From: Cadophora sp. MPI-SDFR-AT-0126
Taxonomy: Eukaryota; Ascomycota; Leotiomycetes; Helotiales; Ploettnerulaceae
Length of the DNA stretch: 64,000 bases
Reading direction: 5' to 3'
Assembly (NCBI GenBank): GCA_020747065.1
Contig: JAGMVK010000006.1
Span: 186,001 to 250,000 of the forward strand
The notes below the pieces were generated by a model, which worked only from the letters and a program-made list of their open reading frames with translations, was not told the DNA's origin and searched no databases. Each line of letters begins with the position of its first letter. Within the stretch, counting starts at the first letter, position 1. Positions 23,064 to 36,491 of this stretch are shown here, one piece after another. Position numbers and translations under genes: made by a program.

Positions 23064-24621
23064 TTTGTTGAAAGCTTTGGAGAAAACGAGATGGGGAATG
23101 GAGAATGGGGGAGGCAGCTGGGGATGGGAGCTTCTTATATTTTCTGATGTTGGACAGCAATTACCAGATGGGGAATTTCTGGACCCCATGGGACCCAGGG
23201 ATCCCTCCCATCGTTTTCTCTCGACTCATGGGAGCAAGTTCCCATCGAGCATGTCCCATGATGATCGGCCCCATCAGTGTACAAATCGGACGATGAAGTT
23301 ATCCAAGTGGGGCGATCCGACAGTGATGAATGGAAAGAAAGGTTGAGCCAGCTTGTGACTACTGCACAGAACAAAATAGTCTCCCGACTAGAAACAGCTT
23401 ACGCGGTTTCGAGGGGCCCCTTCAACTCCAACGTCCGCCCTCCGCCCTACACCTTAACCACAGAGTTGGATGATCTCGAGTGTGGAGATACCGGAGAGCT
23501 GGAGACTGTAGTGATGGAGGGAGGATGAAGTCTTCCGACTTCAAGTAGGTGGTGGATAAACATTAGTCGATCGGCGACAGCCAGTGGAACGACCCATCCT
23601 TCTTGACGTCAATTTTCACTTCCTCACTGGGGCTCTTCTGCAAAACAACCTTTTCTCTTTCGGCGACTGTCGGTCTACGACAACATCGAACAAATCTGAT
23701 TCGCCAACGCTGAAATATTCGTACGGAAAACTTCCCATACGGAGGTCCATACTCTCGGAAGATCCACTTGAAAAGTAGAGCCGCATTAAAACAAGCATCC
23801 ACAAAGACACCGGTATTACAGAAAGCGGGCCGAAGGATGACCTGATTGACGAATCAGAGTACATTTGTTGCTGGAATGATGGTGTTGTGGCCCAGTTTTG
23901 ATCCACATCGTTCATGGTTGCGGCTCTGAGAATGGTCAAGCTTCTGCCAAGTGCGGGACTGGCGTCGGACCGACCGTCCGACGTGTGTGGTGGCGAGAAA
24001 AGCTTCATCGTCCTTCGTACTTTCGGATGAAAGTATCGTGGTTTGATAATCCAATTCCATTCTTCCGTATTGAATGCCCCAGATTTTACTATATTGAGAA
24101 GGAAATGGAGGAATAGAGTTGGCTCGTTGGTTGAAATCCCTTATTAATTGGAATTTTCCAGCATTCCGCACACATTCCAAATCTGGTTCTAGAACAGGAT
24201 GTGGTCGCGAGTCATGCATACATGGCTTCAAATAGTGGTATCCTCGTTCCAGCTCTTGTCTTTATTATGGATCGATCAATTCGATATGTCTGTAACTTTG
24301 CCATGGAAACGCGGTCCACACCTCTGCCCCATTAAAACATTTTTCTACTTCATCACCTCCACATTTCAGCAAGTTCTGCGAGTAAGTGATCTCCATACTG
24401 ATGCTGGTGATGTCCATCCATGGAATACATAAAGATGGAAGTGCAGGAGACAAAAGTCTTTCGATGGAAAAAACATCCCACCTTTCATGGGCCACCGGAC
24501 AGTAGAATACACAACATCACATCAAGCTTTTTCAAGTTCTCCGAAAAAGTCAAACAAATTCCCTCAAAAAGTTTTGCACTTGGCAAAACCCACCCTGCAA
24601 CCCCCACGTCAGAGTCCAAAG
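23064..24621. other. Intergenic, about 1.56 kb
   Basis: Upstream of the sugar porter and downstream of the next leftward gene. Short frames on both strands with no motif; no joined gene model found. Confidence 0.45.
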
Positions 24622-26393
24622 TCAATCAACAGTCGTCTCAGCACCATCAGCAGCTGCCTTCTCAGCCATCATCGCTCTCTTCCTTCTACCCCACCACTGC
24701 GTCCCAATCGTAAAGCCAGCCCATGCAATCCCCGTAACAACCAATTGCAGAGTCAACGCGGATGCAATATTTTGAAATCCACGGATAGTCAGCCCAATAG
24801 GATATAAATCGTCCATAGGAAGTCCTGCACTGGCTCTATATGCCCTACCGATAATGCGCACCATTACTGCCTCAAGTGGCATGACGATAATTCCAGCTAC
24901 GATCTCTCGTAATCCTTCCGTAGCCATGATGGGTGGGAGCATAGTCAAGCCCGTGACTCTGTACTTGACTTCTTCTGGAGCCTTTGGTTCATTCGCACTC
25001 CTCAACTCAGCAGACCAAGTCCCTGCAGCATTCTCGACGGGTTCTGTTGCCTCGACATCGAAGCTGATTAATGTAGCATGAGGCACCTCTTCGTCATCGT
25101 CCGAGTCGTCTCCATGTGTGCTGACCAATGCTGGCATTCCTTCGAGCGCGCGAAGGGTTGGCTCGTCGGTGCGATTGCCTTGTCTCTCTTCTGGTCGATC
25201 TGGTGTGTCGTATTCCATTGTAGGTGCTGACATTGCTAGTCCGGAGAACATACTATCACCAATGGGTCGTGGAAGGGCTTTGTATATTGGGCGATAGATG
25301 ATACTGGAAACTGCGTACTTGATCTTTCCGTGAATCAAGATCACCAGCACAGGTGCCAATGTGTTAGCCAATGCACCTCCCCATGAGAGCATCGAGGCAG
25401 TGGTCATCGATGGCAATGGTGGCATGGTAAGTGGCGAAGACGATGTGAATGGAATGAATGATTTCAGGCTTGGGAACCAAGGTGAAGCTGGAAGGAGATT
25501 CAGCTGTTGAAGGATGGCAAAGAGGCGGAAATGGAGTGTGAGATAGCAAAATGTAGCATCTCGACTTGGGCCGTCAGCACAATGCAGAAAATTGACTCCA
25601 AGAAACTCACAAATTGTGGAGGAGATTTCGGACTTGCTCTTCTCGTTCTGTGACGGGTTCCTCGTCTTCATCGTAATACTGGTCGATAATAGTTTCAACG
25701 AAGAATGCCACCCAGTCAGATATATGATAGGAAATCACCGTCGGAACTCCAGAAAAGAACATATGTGGTATGCCATACACAGATCTCTCTTGTTTGAGAA
25801 TATCCAAGAATCTTGTCTCTGCGTATGGCCTGTACAGCTATAAGATATCAGCCATGCTTTTCTGTAACAGTTGAAAAGGCTCGTTACCAAAACTCGCCTC
25901 CTCAAACCCATTACTCCCCACACACCACCAACCAAGACACCTCTTCCTACTTCCATAAACCTCAACCCGGTAAAGGTTTCTTGATTCTTGTCGTTCATGG
26001 ACTGCATTATACTCTGCCTGGCGGCAAGTGAGTCTTCCACGACGCCGGTGACTTGCATCACTTCGTTTGCTGCTCGTACATGCTCCCGTTCTCGTCTTTT
26101 GGTCTCGGGGTTCCTTGGGTGGCCCCTATCATTGTACTGCTGTGTACTAGTACTTCCTTCTGCAGCAGTCTCGATGATCTCGTCTTCGTAGTGGCCACGG
26201 CCCTGCAAGTGCCTGTCAGTACAATGTCCACGTGATTGTGCCATCGACAAAGGCATGAGGTCCATGTAGAAGGGGGAGAGACGAGTCTTCGTAGCTTCGA
26301 ACAGAGAAAGACGGCAGGTCTTCAAGAAGGCACATCAAGGAAACACAATGTTCTTACCAGAGCCATAGCCGTCAAGTACTCCTGCCGACCCAT
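24622..26393 (-). CDS. Unrecognised multi-span membrane protein, four exons
   Basis: I do not recognise the family. A consistent four-exon model (26358-26393, 25888-26286, 25611-25837, 24622-25564; introns of 71, 50 and 46 nt) yields 534 aa. Likely membrane stretches are VGRGVLVGGVWGVMGL near residue 120, a hydrophobic region around HMFFSGVPTVISYHISDWV (residues 160-190), one after SMLSWGGALANTLAPVLVIL, LREIVAGIIVMPLEAVMV, and a last helix LQLVVTGIAWAGFTIGTQWW followed by a basic end. An acidic linker (HGDDSDDDEEVPHA) sits between. The layout resembles an organellar or ER multi-pass protein, but this is only topology. It is divergent from UTP13 with 363 bp between starts. The 36-nt first exon is the weakest part. 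Confidence 0.6.
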
Positions 26394-26756
26394 GGCACCT
26401 GTTTGTTGACTTGAGGTGCAGCTGTTTCTGGACTGAACATCCTCGGTTCGTCCTCACTGGTGCTCAAGCCACACTACTCTGAGAGATCAATACCACAAGT
26501 TCCGGTCGGCTTCAATAGTGACAGAAAAATAGGAAGTTATTGACGATGAGATGTTTAGTGCGAACGATGAACATGATAATAGTTGACAGAGGTTCTCCTC
26601 GAAGAGACGCGGCCGCTCAGATGGCGCTAAGATTAAGCTTATCTCCAGATCCCTGTCAATTCAGAAAATATTTCTGCCAAAACACCAAGAAACATCATCA
26701 AGCTGCACATCTGGAGCTGTATTCGGGATCACCTTCTCTCGCAGCACTTCTTGAAG
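26394..26756. promoter_or_regulatory. Divergent promoter of the membrane-protein gene and UTP13
   Basis: 363 bp between two divergent start codons, with no open frame of note. Assigned by position. No specific factor site recognised. Confidence 0.45.
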
Positions 26757-29528
26757 ATGGCTAATAAAGCCCCATACCAGACAACCTTTGAGCCGGAACA
26801 CACTATTCAACCAATCTACACTGGCGGCAGCGTTGCCCTCGACCAAGACGGGCGCATTCTTGCGACGACCCTAGGAGAAGATGCTTTGTTGACGGACTTG
26901 AAGACTGGGAAGCAATTGGCGAAGATCGAGGGAGTAAGTCTGTGTCCTGTTCAGTTTGTGACCAAGCTAACCTTCGAGTAGGATGGTGAACTCATCTCCA
27001 CGTTGACACGTACCTCTACAATTACCCCACCACGCTTCACAGACCACTGACTTTCACCAGTAACGCCTTCCGCCTCCCACCTCATCATATGCTCTCGATC
27101 ATTGTCTATGCGGATATACTCCCTCACCCCTTCCGAAGACGGTACCATTCAATCCGAAGTGCTTCGAACACTCAAACCCCATACCACACCTGTTGTCGTT
27201 CTCGCAGTTGATCAATCTGGCTTATATCTTGCAACTGGAGCTGCAGACGGAGTAGTGAAAGCTTGGGATATACTTGGAGGCTATGTAACACATACTTTCC
27301 GTGGTCCCAACGTTCTGATATCTGCCCTACATTTCTTTCAGTTGGTCGCAAATAAGCAAGAGGAGGAAACTGGCATTTCCGGGCGAAACCGAAAACGAAG
27401 GAAGAGCGAAGAGCCAGATGTGGATGCAGCAAGAGGTTATCGCCTAGCTTCTGGAAGTCAAGATGGAAAGGTTCGAATCTGGGACCTCTACAAACGATCC
27501 TCCGCTGCCATACTCGATTCGCATGTTTCTGATGTTACGTCCCTCGATTACTGCTCGGAACAAAATGCTCTCCTTTCTGCCAGCAGAGACAAGACGATCA
27601 TGTGGTGGGATGCGAAGACGTGGAAGGTACGGAAGGTCGTGCCAGTATTGGAGGAGGTCGAAGCAGCTGGATTCGTCGAAGCTGGGAACATGGCATATAC
27701 TGGAGGCATCAATGGCAATATTCGAGTTTGGGAAACAAGCACGGGACGAGAGGTTACTGCAGCTCAGTCTCCACAGGGAGAAGCTGATGCGATAGTTGCT
27801 GCGATATCATTCAAGGATCGGATACTTTCTGTACAGGCCGACCACACTCTGGTTCTGCATTCAACCGCCCCGCTCCAAGAAGCGGCGCATACGATACCAC
27901 CTCTGGAGAAAGTCAAGCGAATATCCGGTACACACGACGAGATCATTGATTTGGGATACCTTCTCCCAGACAGGTCACTACTCGCATTGGCAACGAACTC
28001 CGAGGAGATACGGATTGTATCTCTAGGTACGGATACGGATGCTGATTACTTTGGTGCGGACGTGGCTCAGCTTCACGGCCATGAAGACATCATCATTTGT
28101 CTGGATATTGATTGGTCAGGTCATTGGATCGCTACCGGTGCGAAAGACAACACCGCTCGATTGTGGAGAATCGATCCTGTGAATTCGTCATTCACTTGCC
28201 ACGGCACGTTTACTGGCCATGCGGAGTCTCTGGGGGCGATAGCCCTCCCCAAACAAGCACCACCTGAATCATCCCCAGCGTTCAAATCACCACTTGACCA
28301 CCCACCTTCATTTCTCTTGACCGGCTCTCAGGATCGCACAGTCAAACGTTGGGACATCCAATCCACACGCAAGGCTCCCAGAGCAGCCTACACTCGTCTC
28401 GCCCACGATAAAGACATCAATGCCATTGATATCAATCACACATCACAGCTCTTTGCCTCAGCGTCTCAAGACAAGAATGTCAAGATCTGGGCTGTGGAAG
28501 AAGGAGAAGTGCAGGGAATACTACGTGGACATAGGCGTGGTGTTTGGTCGGTCAAGTTTGCGCCCAAAGATACCCCATCCATTATTGGTGAGAGTGGGCC
28601 AGCGGCGGGGAAAGGGCTTGTTCTCACTGGAAGCGGAGACAAGACCATCAAGATATGGAGTCTCACGGATTACAGTTGCGTGCGAACTTTCGAAGGTCAT
28701 ACCAACAGTGTACTGAAAGTCGCCTGGCTTGGCCTTCCAAACTCGGAAGACAGAGGTAGGAAGCATGTTCAATTTGCCAGCGCTGGTGGTGATGGTTTGG
28801 TCATGGTCTGGGATGCAACTACTGGCGAGACTTCGTGTACTCTGGACAACCACGAAGATCGAGTCTGGGCCTTGACAGTTCATCCTGTCTCGAATATGAT
28901 TGTATCCGGAAGTGGGGACTCGACTGTAACCTTCTGGAAGGATACCACAACTTCCACACAGGCTGCCTCGAACGCTGCTGCGACACAGTTTGTCGAGCAA
29001 GAACAGGAGCTTCAGAACTACATACACGCAAAATCATACCGCAAGGCCATTACCCTCGCCTTACAGTTAAACCATCCCGCTCGATTACTTTCACTCTTCA
29101 CATCTGTAGTGACTGGGGTACATGAGGAAGGAAGTCTTTGCGGTGTCAAAGACGTGGATGAAGTGCTCGCTTCTCTGTCCGACGAGCAAATCTTCACATT
29201 ATTATTGCGCATACGAGATTGGAACACAAACGCCAGAACAGCTGCTGTCGCACAACGCATTCTTTTCACACTAGTCAGGAGTTATCCCGTCGCGAGATTG
29301 GCCAACCTACAAGTTCGGGGCGCGAAAGGACAGCAGGGCTTGAAGGAGGTGCACAATGCGTTGAAAGTGTACACGGAGAAGAATCGGAAAAGGAGTGAGG
29401 ATATGTGGGACGAGGCTTATTTGATGGAGTATACCCAGAGGGAGATGGATGGATTGATGTTGCTGGAGCCTGAAGCTGATGCCAGCAATAGTTTCGGGGA
29501 GTTGGATCAGGATATGATTACGGTGTAG
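26757..29528 (+). CDS. UTP13: Utp13, WD40 subunit of the U3 snoRNP (SSU processome)
   Basis: Three exons (26757-26933, 26982-27009, 27061-29528) give 890 aa. Two sets of WD40 repeats form tandem beta-propellers: GH/WD-type repeats include TGAADGVVKAWD, SGSQDGKVRIWD, SASRDKTIMWWD, TGAKDNTARLWR, TGSQDRTVKRWD, SASQDKNVKIWA, TGSGDKTIKIWS, SAGGDGLVMVWD and SGSGDSTVTFWK. The last ~190 residues are the alpha-helical Utp13 C-terminal domain (HAKSYRKAITLALQLNHPAR). Utp13/TBL3 is a UTP-B component acting on 18S pre-rRNA in the nucleolus. The tiny 28-nt exon 2 is supported by frame continuity on both sides. It converges on the PKS with about 200 bp between, marking the housekeeping border of the secondary-metabolite region. 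Confidence 0.92.
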
Positions 29529-29726
29529 TTATTTATTGATATAAACCAGAGCATCGCAAATTGTACGGAACCAGAAGTTATGGAGTGACTTCGTCGTTTC
29601 GATCTAACAGTTCTATGGACGCACACAATTACCCAACATCCAGCATTGACACAACAACGAGCTACAATAAGATAAGTCAAAAACACGAGCATGTAGAAGT
29701 AATCTGGCCGCTCAGCAGAACCCAAT

Positions 29727-32700
29727 CTATGCAATCTGTCCATCAAACCATTTCACCAAGTGACTGACAGTCGGATGCCCCCAGACCAGTGTCGGAGGAA
29801 CCTTAACTTTCAACTCCTGCTGAAGCATCTTCCTAAAAACAACTGTCATCACAGAATCCATTCCCAAGTCCGCCAATGCAGCCTTCGGGTCCAGATCTTC
29901 AGCTCCAGAGAGCTGCAAGACAGCAGCGACACAGCCAGCGATCTTCTCCGTGAGCATTGGAATCCGCTCTGGACCTTTCGGGATAGCTGCCCCTTTAGCA
30001 CTGCCATCGGCTGGCTCAGCTGCCGATATTTTTGCATGTGAACCAGTAGAAGGAGTTTTCCTCACAGCGATATCCTCCAAAATCACACAAGGAAGCGGCT
30101 CATTGACCTCCAAAATCCTACTCCTCAACACCACCACCTGCCCCACATCCCTCCTCGCAACCTCATCCCAAGCCGCAAACGCCTCCTCCCTCGTCACGCT
30201 CGTAAACCCACGACTCTCAACCTCTGCATCCACAAACTCATTATCGCCCATCCCACCCACGCCCTTCCAACTGGTCCACTGAAAGGCGACTGTGTTGTCG
30301 CCTTGGGCGCGACGGTGTGCGGCGAGAGAGTCGAGGAATGCGTTGCCAGAGGCGTAGGATGCTTGACCGGGGAAACCGAAGAGTTGGCCGCAGGAAGAGA
30401 AGAGGATGAAGAAGTCGAGTGATGTTGGGGGGAACAGAGCGTGTAATGCGAGAGCGCCGTTGATTTTTGGGGCGATGACTCGCGAGAATGAGTCGGTGGT
30501 TGTGGAGAGTACGAGTTGGTCTTCGACTATGCCGGCTGCGTGGACGACGCCGCGGACTGGAGGGAGGTTCAGTGAGTCGAGCTTTGAGGCGAGTTGTGAA
30601 GTGGCGGATGCGGAACTGAGGTCGATTACTAGGATGTGGATACTTGCTCCGAGTACTTCGAGTGTTGTGATCTTGGACACAACATCTGCCAATGGACCAG
30701 TCAACGAGTCCCATTCTTTTCTAATGGGAAGTGACCGTCTAGATAGCAAGACGAGTCTCCTAGCTCCCTGCTCAACAAGATGCGCAGCAACTTCCAGTCC
30801 CAGAGAGCCAAGACCACCAGAGATGAGATACGTGCCCTCTGGACGCGGTGTGAATCCTTGCATAGCGGGCGCTCTCGTCTTTGGAAGTGGGCGGAGTCTC
30901 GCTACTCTCGCCACGGAATCCTCGATGCGGATTATATCTGCGCCAGAAATATATCGCACTGCTTGAAATGGGAAAGATGAAGAATCCACATCAATCAGCC
31001 CACCCCAGATATCTGGCTGTTCAGACGCGATGATACGACTGAGTCCTACGAGAGGAGATTGAGAGAGCGCTGATGATGTTTCGCCGTGGAGTGCTCCTGA
31101 TGTGATGGTGAAAATCTTGATTGGAAGATGTTTGCCTGCAACGAATTTGACGATCGATAGGACTTCGGAGCATGATTTCTCGGCTGTCTTTTGGATGTCC
31201 TGGGTTTCGTCGGTGGATTCGGGGATGTAGACGATAATGGTACTACGGGCTTCGACAGTTGCTAGATCATCTTCAAGATTCTCAACAGTCGTACAGATTG
31301 CTGGGATGTTGCATTTGGAGAGCTGACGCATGTATTTCTTGACGAAATGCTGCTCCTCCGAGCCAATTATAACGACTCGTTCGAGAGGAGTTGGAGTCTC
31401 AGCCAGACGAGCAGGAACCCAGGCGACGCTGTGGATGAGATCGTCAATCCTACCACCGCTTCTAATCGTTCCCTCAATCTCCGCAAATCTCATCATGGTG
31501 AACTTCGCAAGGATGCGGCCATTTTCAGCAGCCACTGTAACATCCGATGCGAGATCGACTTTTGATCGCTGAACGTATATGTACGCGATCTTGGGTGGTA
31601 TTGCACCATCGTAAACAGTCACTTCATCCACTTGGGCTGGCATACGTAGACGAGGTTCCTCGAAGAAAATAGTTGAGCCAATTGAAGTCGCTGCATCGAA
31701 TACTGGAGCCCATGAAGTTGAGTTCCAGGGAAGGGTATCAACATCTTTGATATCTGGGCAGACATCGACACGAGCGAGCATCTCTTCGGTATTTCCAAAA
31801 TGGCGAGTTACCTTCCATGGGAAGCCCATTTCTGGGACGCCGACATTGAGAAGGTAGTCAATCGAGAAGAATGGTTTGAGCTCTGTCTTGATTCGAGATT
31901 CGATGGCTGGGATGTCTAAGTGACCACCATCCATGACAATCGCAGTCTTTGTATCAGCAGTGGTATGAGTGAGCCACGAAGAGTCGAGACCGACGTCTAC
32001 TTTCTCGTTGCCATTTGGGATAAGTCGGGACATGATGCGAACGGAGTCACCATCAACGATAATCTCCACATCTCTTGGGGCACCGATCGCAACAGGAACA
32101 CGCAAGTGTATGTTACTCAGCGTTTTGGTTCCAGTGGCAGTTAAAAATGTGTTGAAAAGCACAGCAGCAGGGACGATCTCAGTACCATGCAGAGGATGAT
32201 TTCCAGGGAAAGGTTTGGTCGACTCATCGAGTTCCGTGGTGAAAATAGTCTTGCTTTCACCTGCAACAGGAATACGTTGGCCGACGAGTGTGTGGCTATC
32301 GACGTCGTGAACTTGACTTGAGGATTTTGCTCCAACTTCGACTTTCTTCCAGTACGAGGTGTGCTGCCACCGTGTTTTGGGGACGTCTTTGGCCCACTCT
32401 ACTCCGCTGAAATAAGATTTCCAGTCAATGGACGCGCCTTTGCTCCAGAGTGTGGCGAGGGATTTGGCTAGACAGAGTCGAGCTGGTTTGTTGCGGAGGA
32501 GAGTTGGTGTTACGAGGTACTCCTCGACGTCCATGTCCATGACTGTCTCGTTGACTGAGTGGGAAATCACGGGATGACTGGAGACCTCCAAGAAGATTCG
32601 GTAGCCATCATCGACAGCTGCTCGGACTGCAGATTTGAGCAGCACGGGTGAGAGGGTGTTTTGAAGCCAGTAGCATCCGTCTCTGAGCACCTGTTCGCGA

Positions 32701-35242
32701 GGATCTTCGGTGGCTGTTGAGTACAGAGTAATTTCTGGGTCCTTCGGTGAGATATCTCCCAGCGCCTCTAAGAGAGGTTCAGCAAGTGGATTGAGCAGTG
32801 GAGTATGAAACGCAACGTCAGAGTTGACCTGAAAGATCTTGATTTTCTCCCGTTCGCAAATGGCAGAAAACTCCTTGACTGCCGTAACCGATCCAGCTAC
32901 GACGCATGAGCTTGGAGAAGAGTCAATTGCTGGCCAGATATCAAGTCGTCCTTCGAGTAGTCGCAAGGTCTGGCAGATGGGAAGATTGACGAGGCACATC
33001 GCTCCTTGGCCCATAACTTGTCTATAAAGTACAGCTCGTCGACAAACAATGATTGCCCCCTCATCGGGTGTAAGAGCCTCTGCCACAACAGCTGCAGCGA
33101 TCTCTCCAACCGAATGGCCAATAATTGCATCTGGTTTTGCACCTTTCGACTCCAGCAGGGAAGCAAGAGCAACTTGCACAGCATAAGTCAAGACTTGGAC
33201 TTTATCCGTGCTAGAGATATCTCCTGTGCTTAGAGCTTGGATGGGACAGAATCCTGCCTCGGCTTGGATTCTTGGAGCGAGATCTTCGATGACGTTGCGG
33301 AAGCCTGGCTCGTTCGCTAAGAGCTCCCTGCCCATGTCTGCCCATTGTGCGCCGTGACCGGAAAACATCCAGACGACTCGTGTGTCTGCCTTGTTCATGA
33401 CTCGGCTGGTGATGAGTTGGTTGCTTTTGGTGCCATTAGCGAAGGTATTCAAGAGGTCTGTGGCTTCTTGACGAGTTTGACTTATGATTGCGGTTCTAAA
33501 GTCGTGATGACCTCGACGTGCAGACAGAGTAGCTCCAATGGATGCAGAAGAGTTGTTTAAACAATCTCCGATCATCCATTCATAGAGAGAACTAGCATAA
33601 AGTGGGATTCGCTTCTCGTGTGTTGAGGTCATGAGAAGGACTATTGGTTCATCACCCCCCTTGTTTACGGATTTCAATCGCATGATAGGAGGAGCTTCCC
33701 CAATAACAGCATGAGAGACAGTTCCTCCGTACCCATATGAGCAGATAGCTGCTCTCTTGGCACCGTCAACTGCCGGCCAATTTGTGATCTCTTGAGGAAC
33801 TTTGATGCCGGCATCGGTCCAATCGATCTTTTGGTTGAGCGACTTCAGGTTTGCTTGGGGAGGAATGATACCATGTCTGAGAGCGAGAACGGCTTTGATA
33901 AATCCCACGCCACCAGCTCCAGCTTCCAAATGCCCAACATTAGGTTTGACGCTGCCAATATAGCAAGGTGCTTCTGCAGGCCTGCTCTTGCCGTACAAGT
34001 TCGACATTGCGGTGATCTCGACGGGGTCGCCGACAGATGTGGATGTGGCGTGAGCTTCAACATATTGGATGCTGAGCGGATCGATCTTGCCGAGGGCAGT
34101 TCGAGCAACGGCTTCTTGAGCAACGCCATTTGGAGCCATGATTCCATTCGTGCGACCATCCTGGCCAACAGCGGAACCATTCAGAACGGCGAGAACATTA
34201 TCGCTATCCCTGAGGGCATCTCCAAGTCTCTTCAAGATAACAATAGCAGCACCTTCGCCACGACCGTACCCGTTGGCTTCGTGATCGAACGATCTACAAG
34301 TGCCATCTTTGGAAATGGCACCCGCTTTGTCAAGAACTCGTGTGAGGCCAGGCCCGCACATGGCATTAACCCCACCAACAATCGCGAGGTCCGTCTCACC
34401 AGCCAGTAACGACTGTCTTCCATGATGGATAGCAACGAGAGAAGAAGCACAAGCAGCATCGACAGCCGTCGAAGGTCCCCTCAGATCCAACAGATACGAT
34501 ATACGGTTTGGGACGCCGCAGTATGCTGTACCGATGCCCATCCAAGCTTCAACCCTGGGCAAATCTTCCAACAGAAGCTTGGCATAGTCATCGCTGTTGA
34601 CGCCCATGAAGCAAGCTGTGTTGGAGCCTGCTAGACTGTGAGGTGGGATGCCCGCGTCTTCTAGTGCTTCCCATGCTACTTCGAGGGAGATTCGTTGTTG
34701 TGGGTCCATCAAGAGAGCTTCTTTGGGTGAGATTCCGAAGAAGCTACAGTCGAAGTCCTCGATGTTTTTGAGGAAATATCCTTTAGATGTTGTATTTTTG
34801 AGGATCTGGTCATGTCAGTTATCTCTGCTTATGATAACGGTTGTCAGGAGTGGCTTACCTTCGAATTCCTCGAATCTCGTCTTGAGTATGCCTCCCATCT
34901 CAATGGTGGAATTTCACCGGAAGCCATTTTTTGGTCAAGAATATATTTCCAGAGTTCTTCTGGGCTGTTGTTGTCACCTGCAAGGCGGCATGCCATACCC
35001 ACGACCGCTATATCATCGGAGCTGTAATTTTGGCGTGAGAGTTCTGCGTGGTCGACTCGTGGGGTTGTGGGCTCGGTGTTCGGCGTAAGGATACCTGATG
35101 AAGGCGTCCAGCCAAGATAAGGAGGCATGGTGTGATGCGGCGATGGCAAGATGGTGTCTTTAGGGGTGACGAGATAGCTGTACGAAGGAGTTGGGGGAAT
35201 ATCCATCAATCTTTGGTGTGCGTTGATTGGGATTTGAGACAA
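29727..35242 (-). CDS. 6-methylsalicylic acid synthase-type partially reducing PKS
   Basis: Two exons (34859-35242 and 29727-34805; intron 34806-34858) encode 1,820 aa in the domain order of fungal 6-MSA synthases. KS starts about residue 76 with active Cys in DAACASS (about 247). AT begins near 606 ([12 protein letters not shown]) with active Ser in GHSVGEIAA (about 692). The DH-like thiohydrolase carries [10 protein letters not shown] near 1000. KR has [12 protein letters not shown] near 1456 and a catalytic region at SYASGNAF near 1610. A single ACP has LGMDSVM near 1779. No methyltransferase, enoyl reductase or thioesterase. Such enzymes build 6-MSA from one acetyl- and three malonyl-CoA with one NADPH reduction. 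All active sites seen are intact. It is transcribed away from the FAD monooxygenase across a 1.25-kb interval. Confidence 0.9.
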
Positions 35243-36491
35243 AGTTGATGTGTGGAAATGCTGTTTGAGTTCATAAAATGGGAAATGTGTTTCTCATATT
35301 TCTAGTCCAGCTAAGTTCCTACTTCCCTTCCAGAACTCTACTCTTAGCTCTTTCAATGAGCCGGTACATCTCTGATACCGAGGCGCCGTATTTCTTACAG
35401 TCTAGGGACTTTCGTTTCCTCAGAGCTGAAGTCTGATCTGACGCCACATTCAACTTTTCGCCTTTACCGACAGACGTTTTGATCCTAAGCATCATCCCGT
35501 TGCTCAGCGGTCAATTCAAGGGCTTGAAGCTGAATCTCTTCATTGTGGTATGAGTTGGAGTGTAACTTCCGTTAGGCACAAAAATAGCATCGTGTACGAG
35601 ATGATTTGCTTCGTGAAACAGAAGGTGGATATCGCCCATGGAGTTGTCCTTACGGGTGGATACTCCGAACAATCGGTAGTCACGGTGAAATGTCACACAT
35701 TTCCCATCCACGACTGACAGCGCTGAGTAGAAGCGGTAAGCTCTTAATGTGCTAAGTTGAACATCATCTTCGTGTCACCCATTCCGGAGGACAACAGCTG
35801 GTCAGGTGACTCACAGCACGCCTCAAATCTCGACCGTTGTACTTGCAGAAGATCGATGTAGGGCTGAAGAAGCTTAGATCAGCCATGTGCGACGAAGGTG
35901 GAAGTCTTGAATGCCGAGTGTAACGGCAAACAGCTGACCGCTACCGTTACCGAGTACACTGGAAGGGATCCGTGTCACAGTGCACATTGGAGTGGATTAT
36001 ATACCGTACGAGTTACAAAGGTACCATTCCAAGACTATTGCTTCGTAACTCCACCAATCAGGAATTATTGGCGATATCCAAGTGCAACGACTACACAATA
36101 GTGGAGAGTGTACAAAGCTGTTTCTAGAATTCCTAGTAAATGTTGTACACGGCTTGATTCATCAACCCGACCGCCAGAGCCACGATCATTAAAGTTGTTT
36201 GTGTTCTAAGAAATGTGGGCAGCCATAAGATTCCTCAGCCCTGGTAGATGTTTTGAAGCCACATGGTGTAATAGTTGCAAGCTGAAATGTTCTTCGCCAT
36301 TCCATTTCTCAAAATAGACATGAGTTCCTACCATTCAAGAGGGAGAACAACTCTCACACTAGTCGGAGAAGGACATTACTTCAACCTACCAACACCTTGA
36401 AACGCTCTCAACGCCCAAGCAGTCCTTTTCTATTCGCCCATCGAAAAATACACACATTGTAAAACTTGTAGCTAGCAACGTTAACACCATC
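35243..36491. promoter_or_regulatory. Divergent intergenic region of PKS and FAD monooxygenase
   Basis: 1,249 bp between the start codons of two oppositely transcribed cluster genes, a usual site for co-regulation. I saw no clear repeated Zn2Cys6-type half-site. It also holds a small minus-strand HExxH-like frame, described separately. Confidence 0.5.
35511..35886 (-). CDS. Possible small HExxH-containing ORF or gene relic
   Basis: Joining 35843-35886 to 35511-35742 across a 100-nt GT-AG intron gives 91 aa. The second exon contains DIHLLFHEANHLVHDAIF, i.e. HEANH, a match to the HExxH zinc motif of metallopeptidases such as deuterolysins, preceded by DGKCVTFHRDYRLF. It is far shorter than any such family and lacks a recognisable third ligand. 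It may be a relic or chance. No function is claimed. Confidence 0.25.

Noticed and set aside
29760..35088. Many plus-strand ORFs across the PKS
   Set aside because: Shadows of the minus-strand PKS reading frame; no independent motifs.
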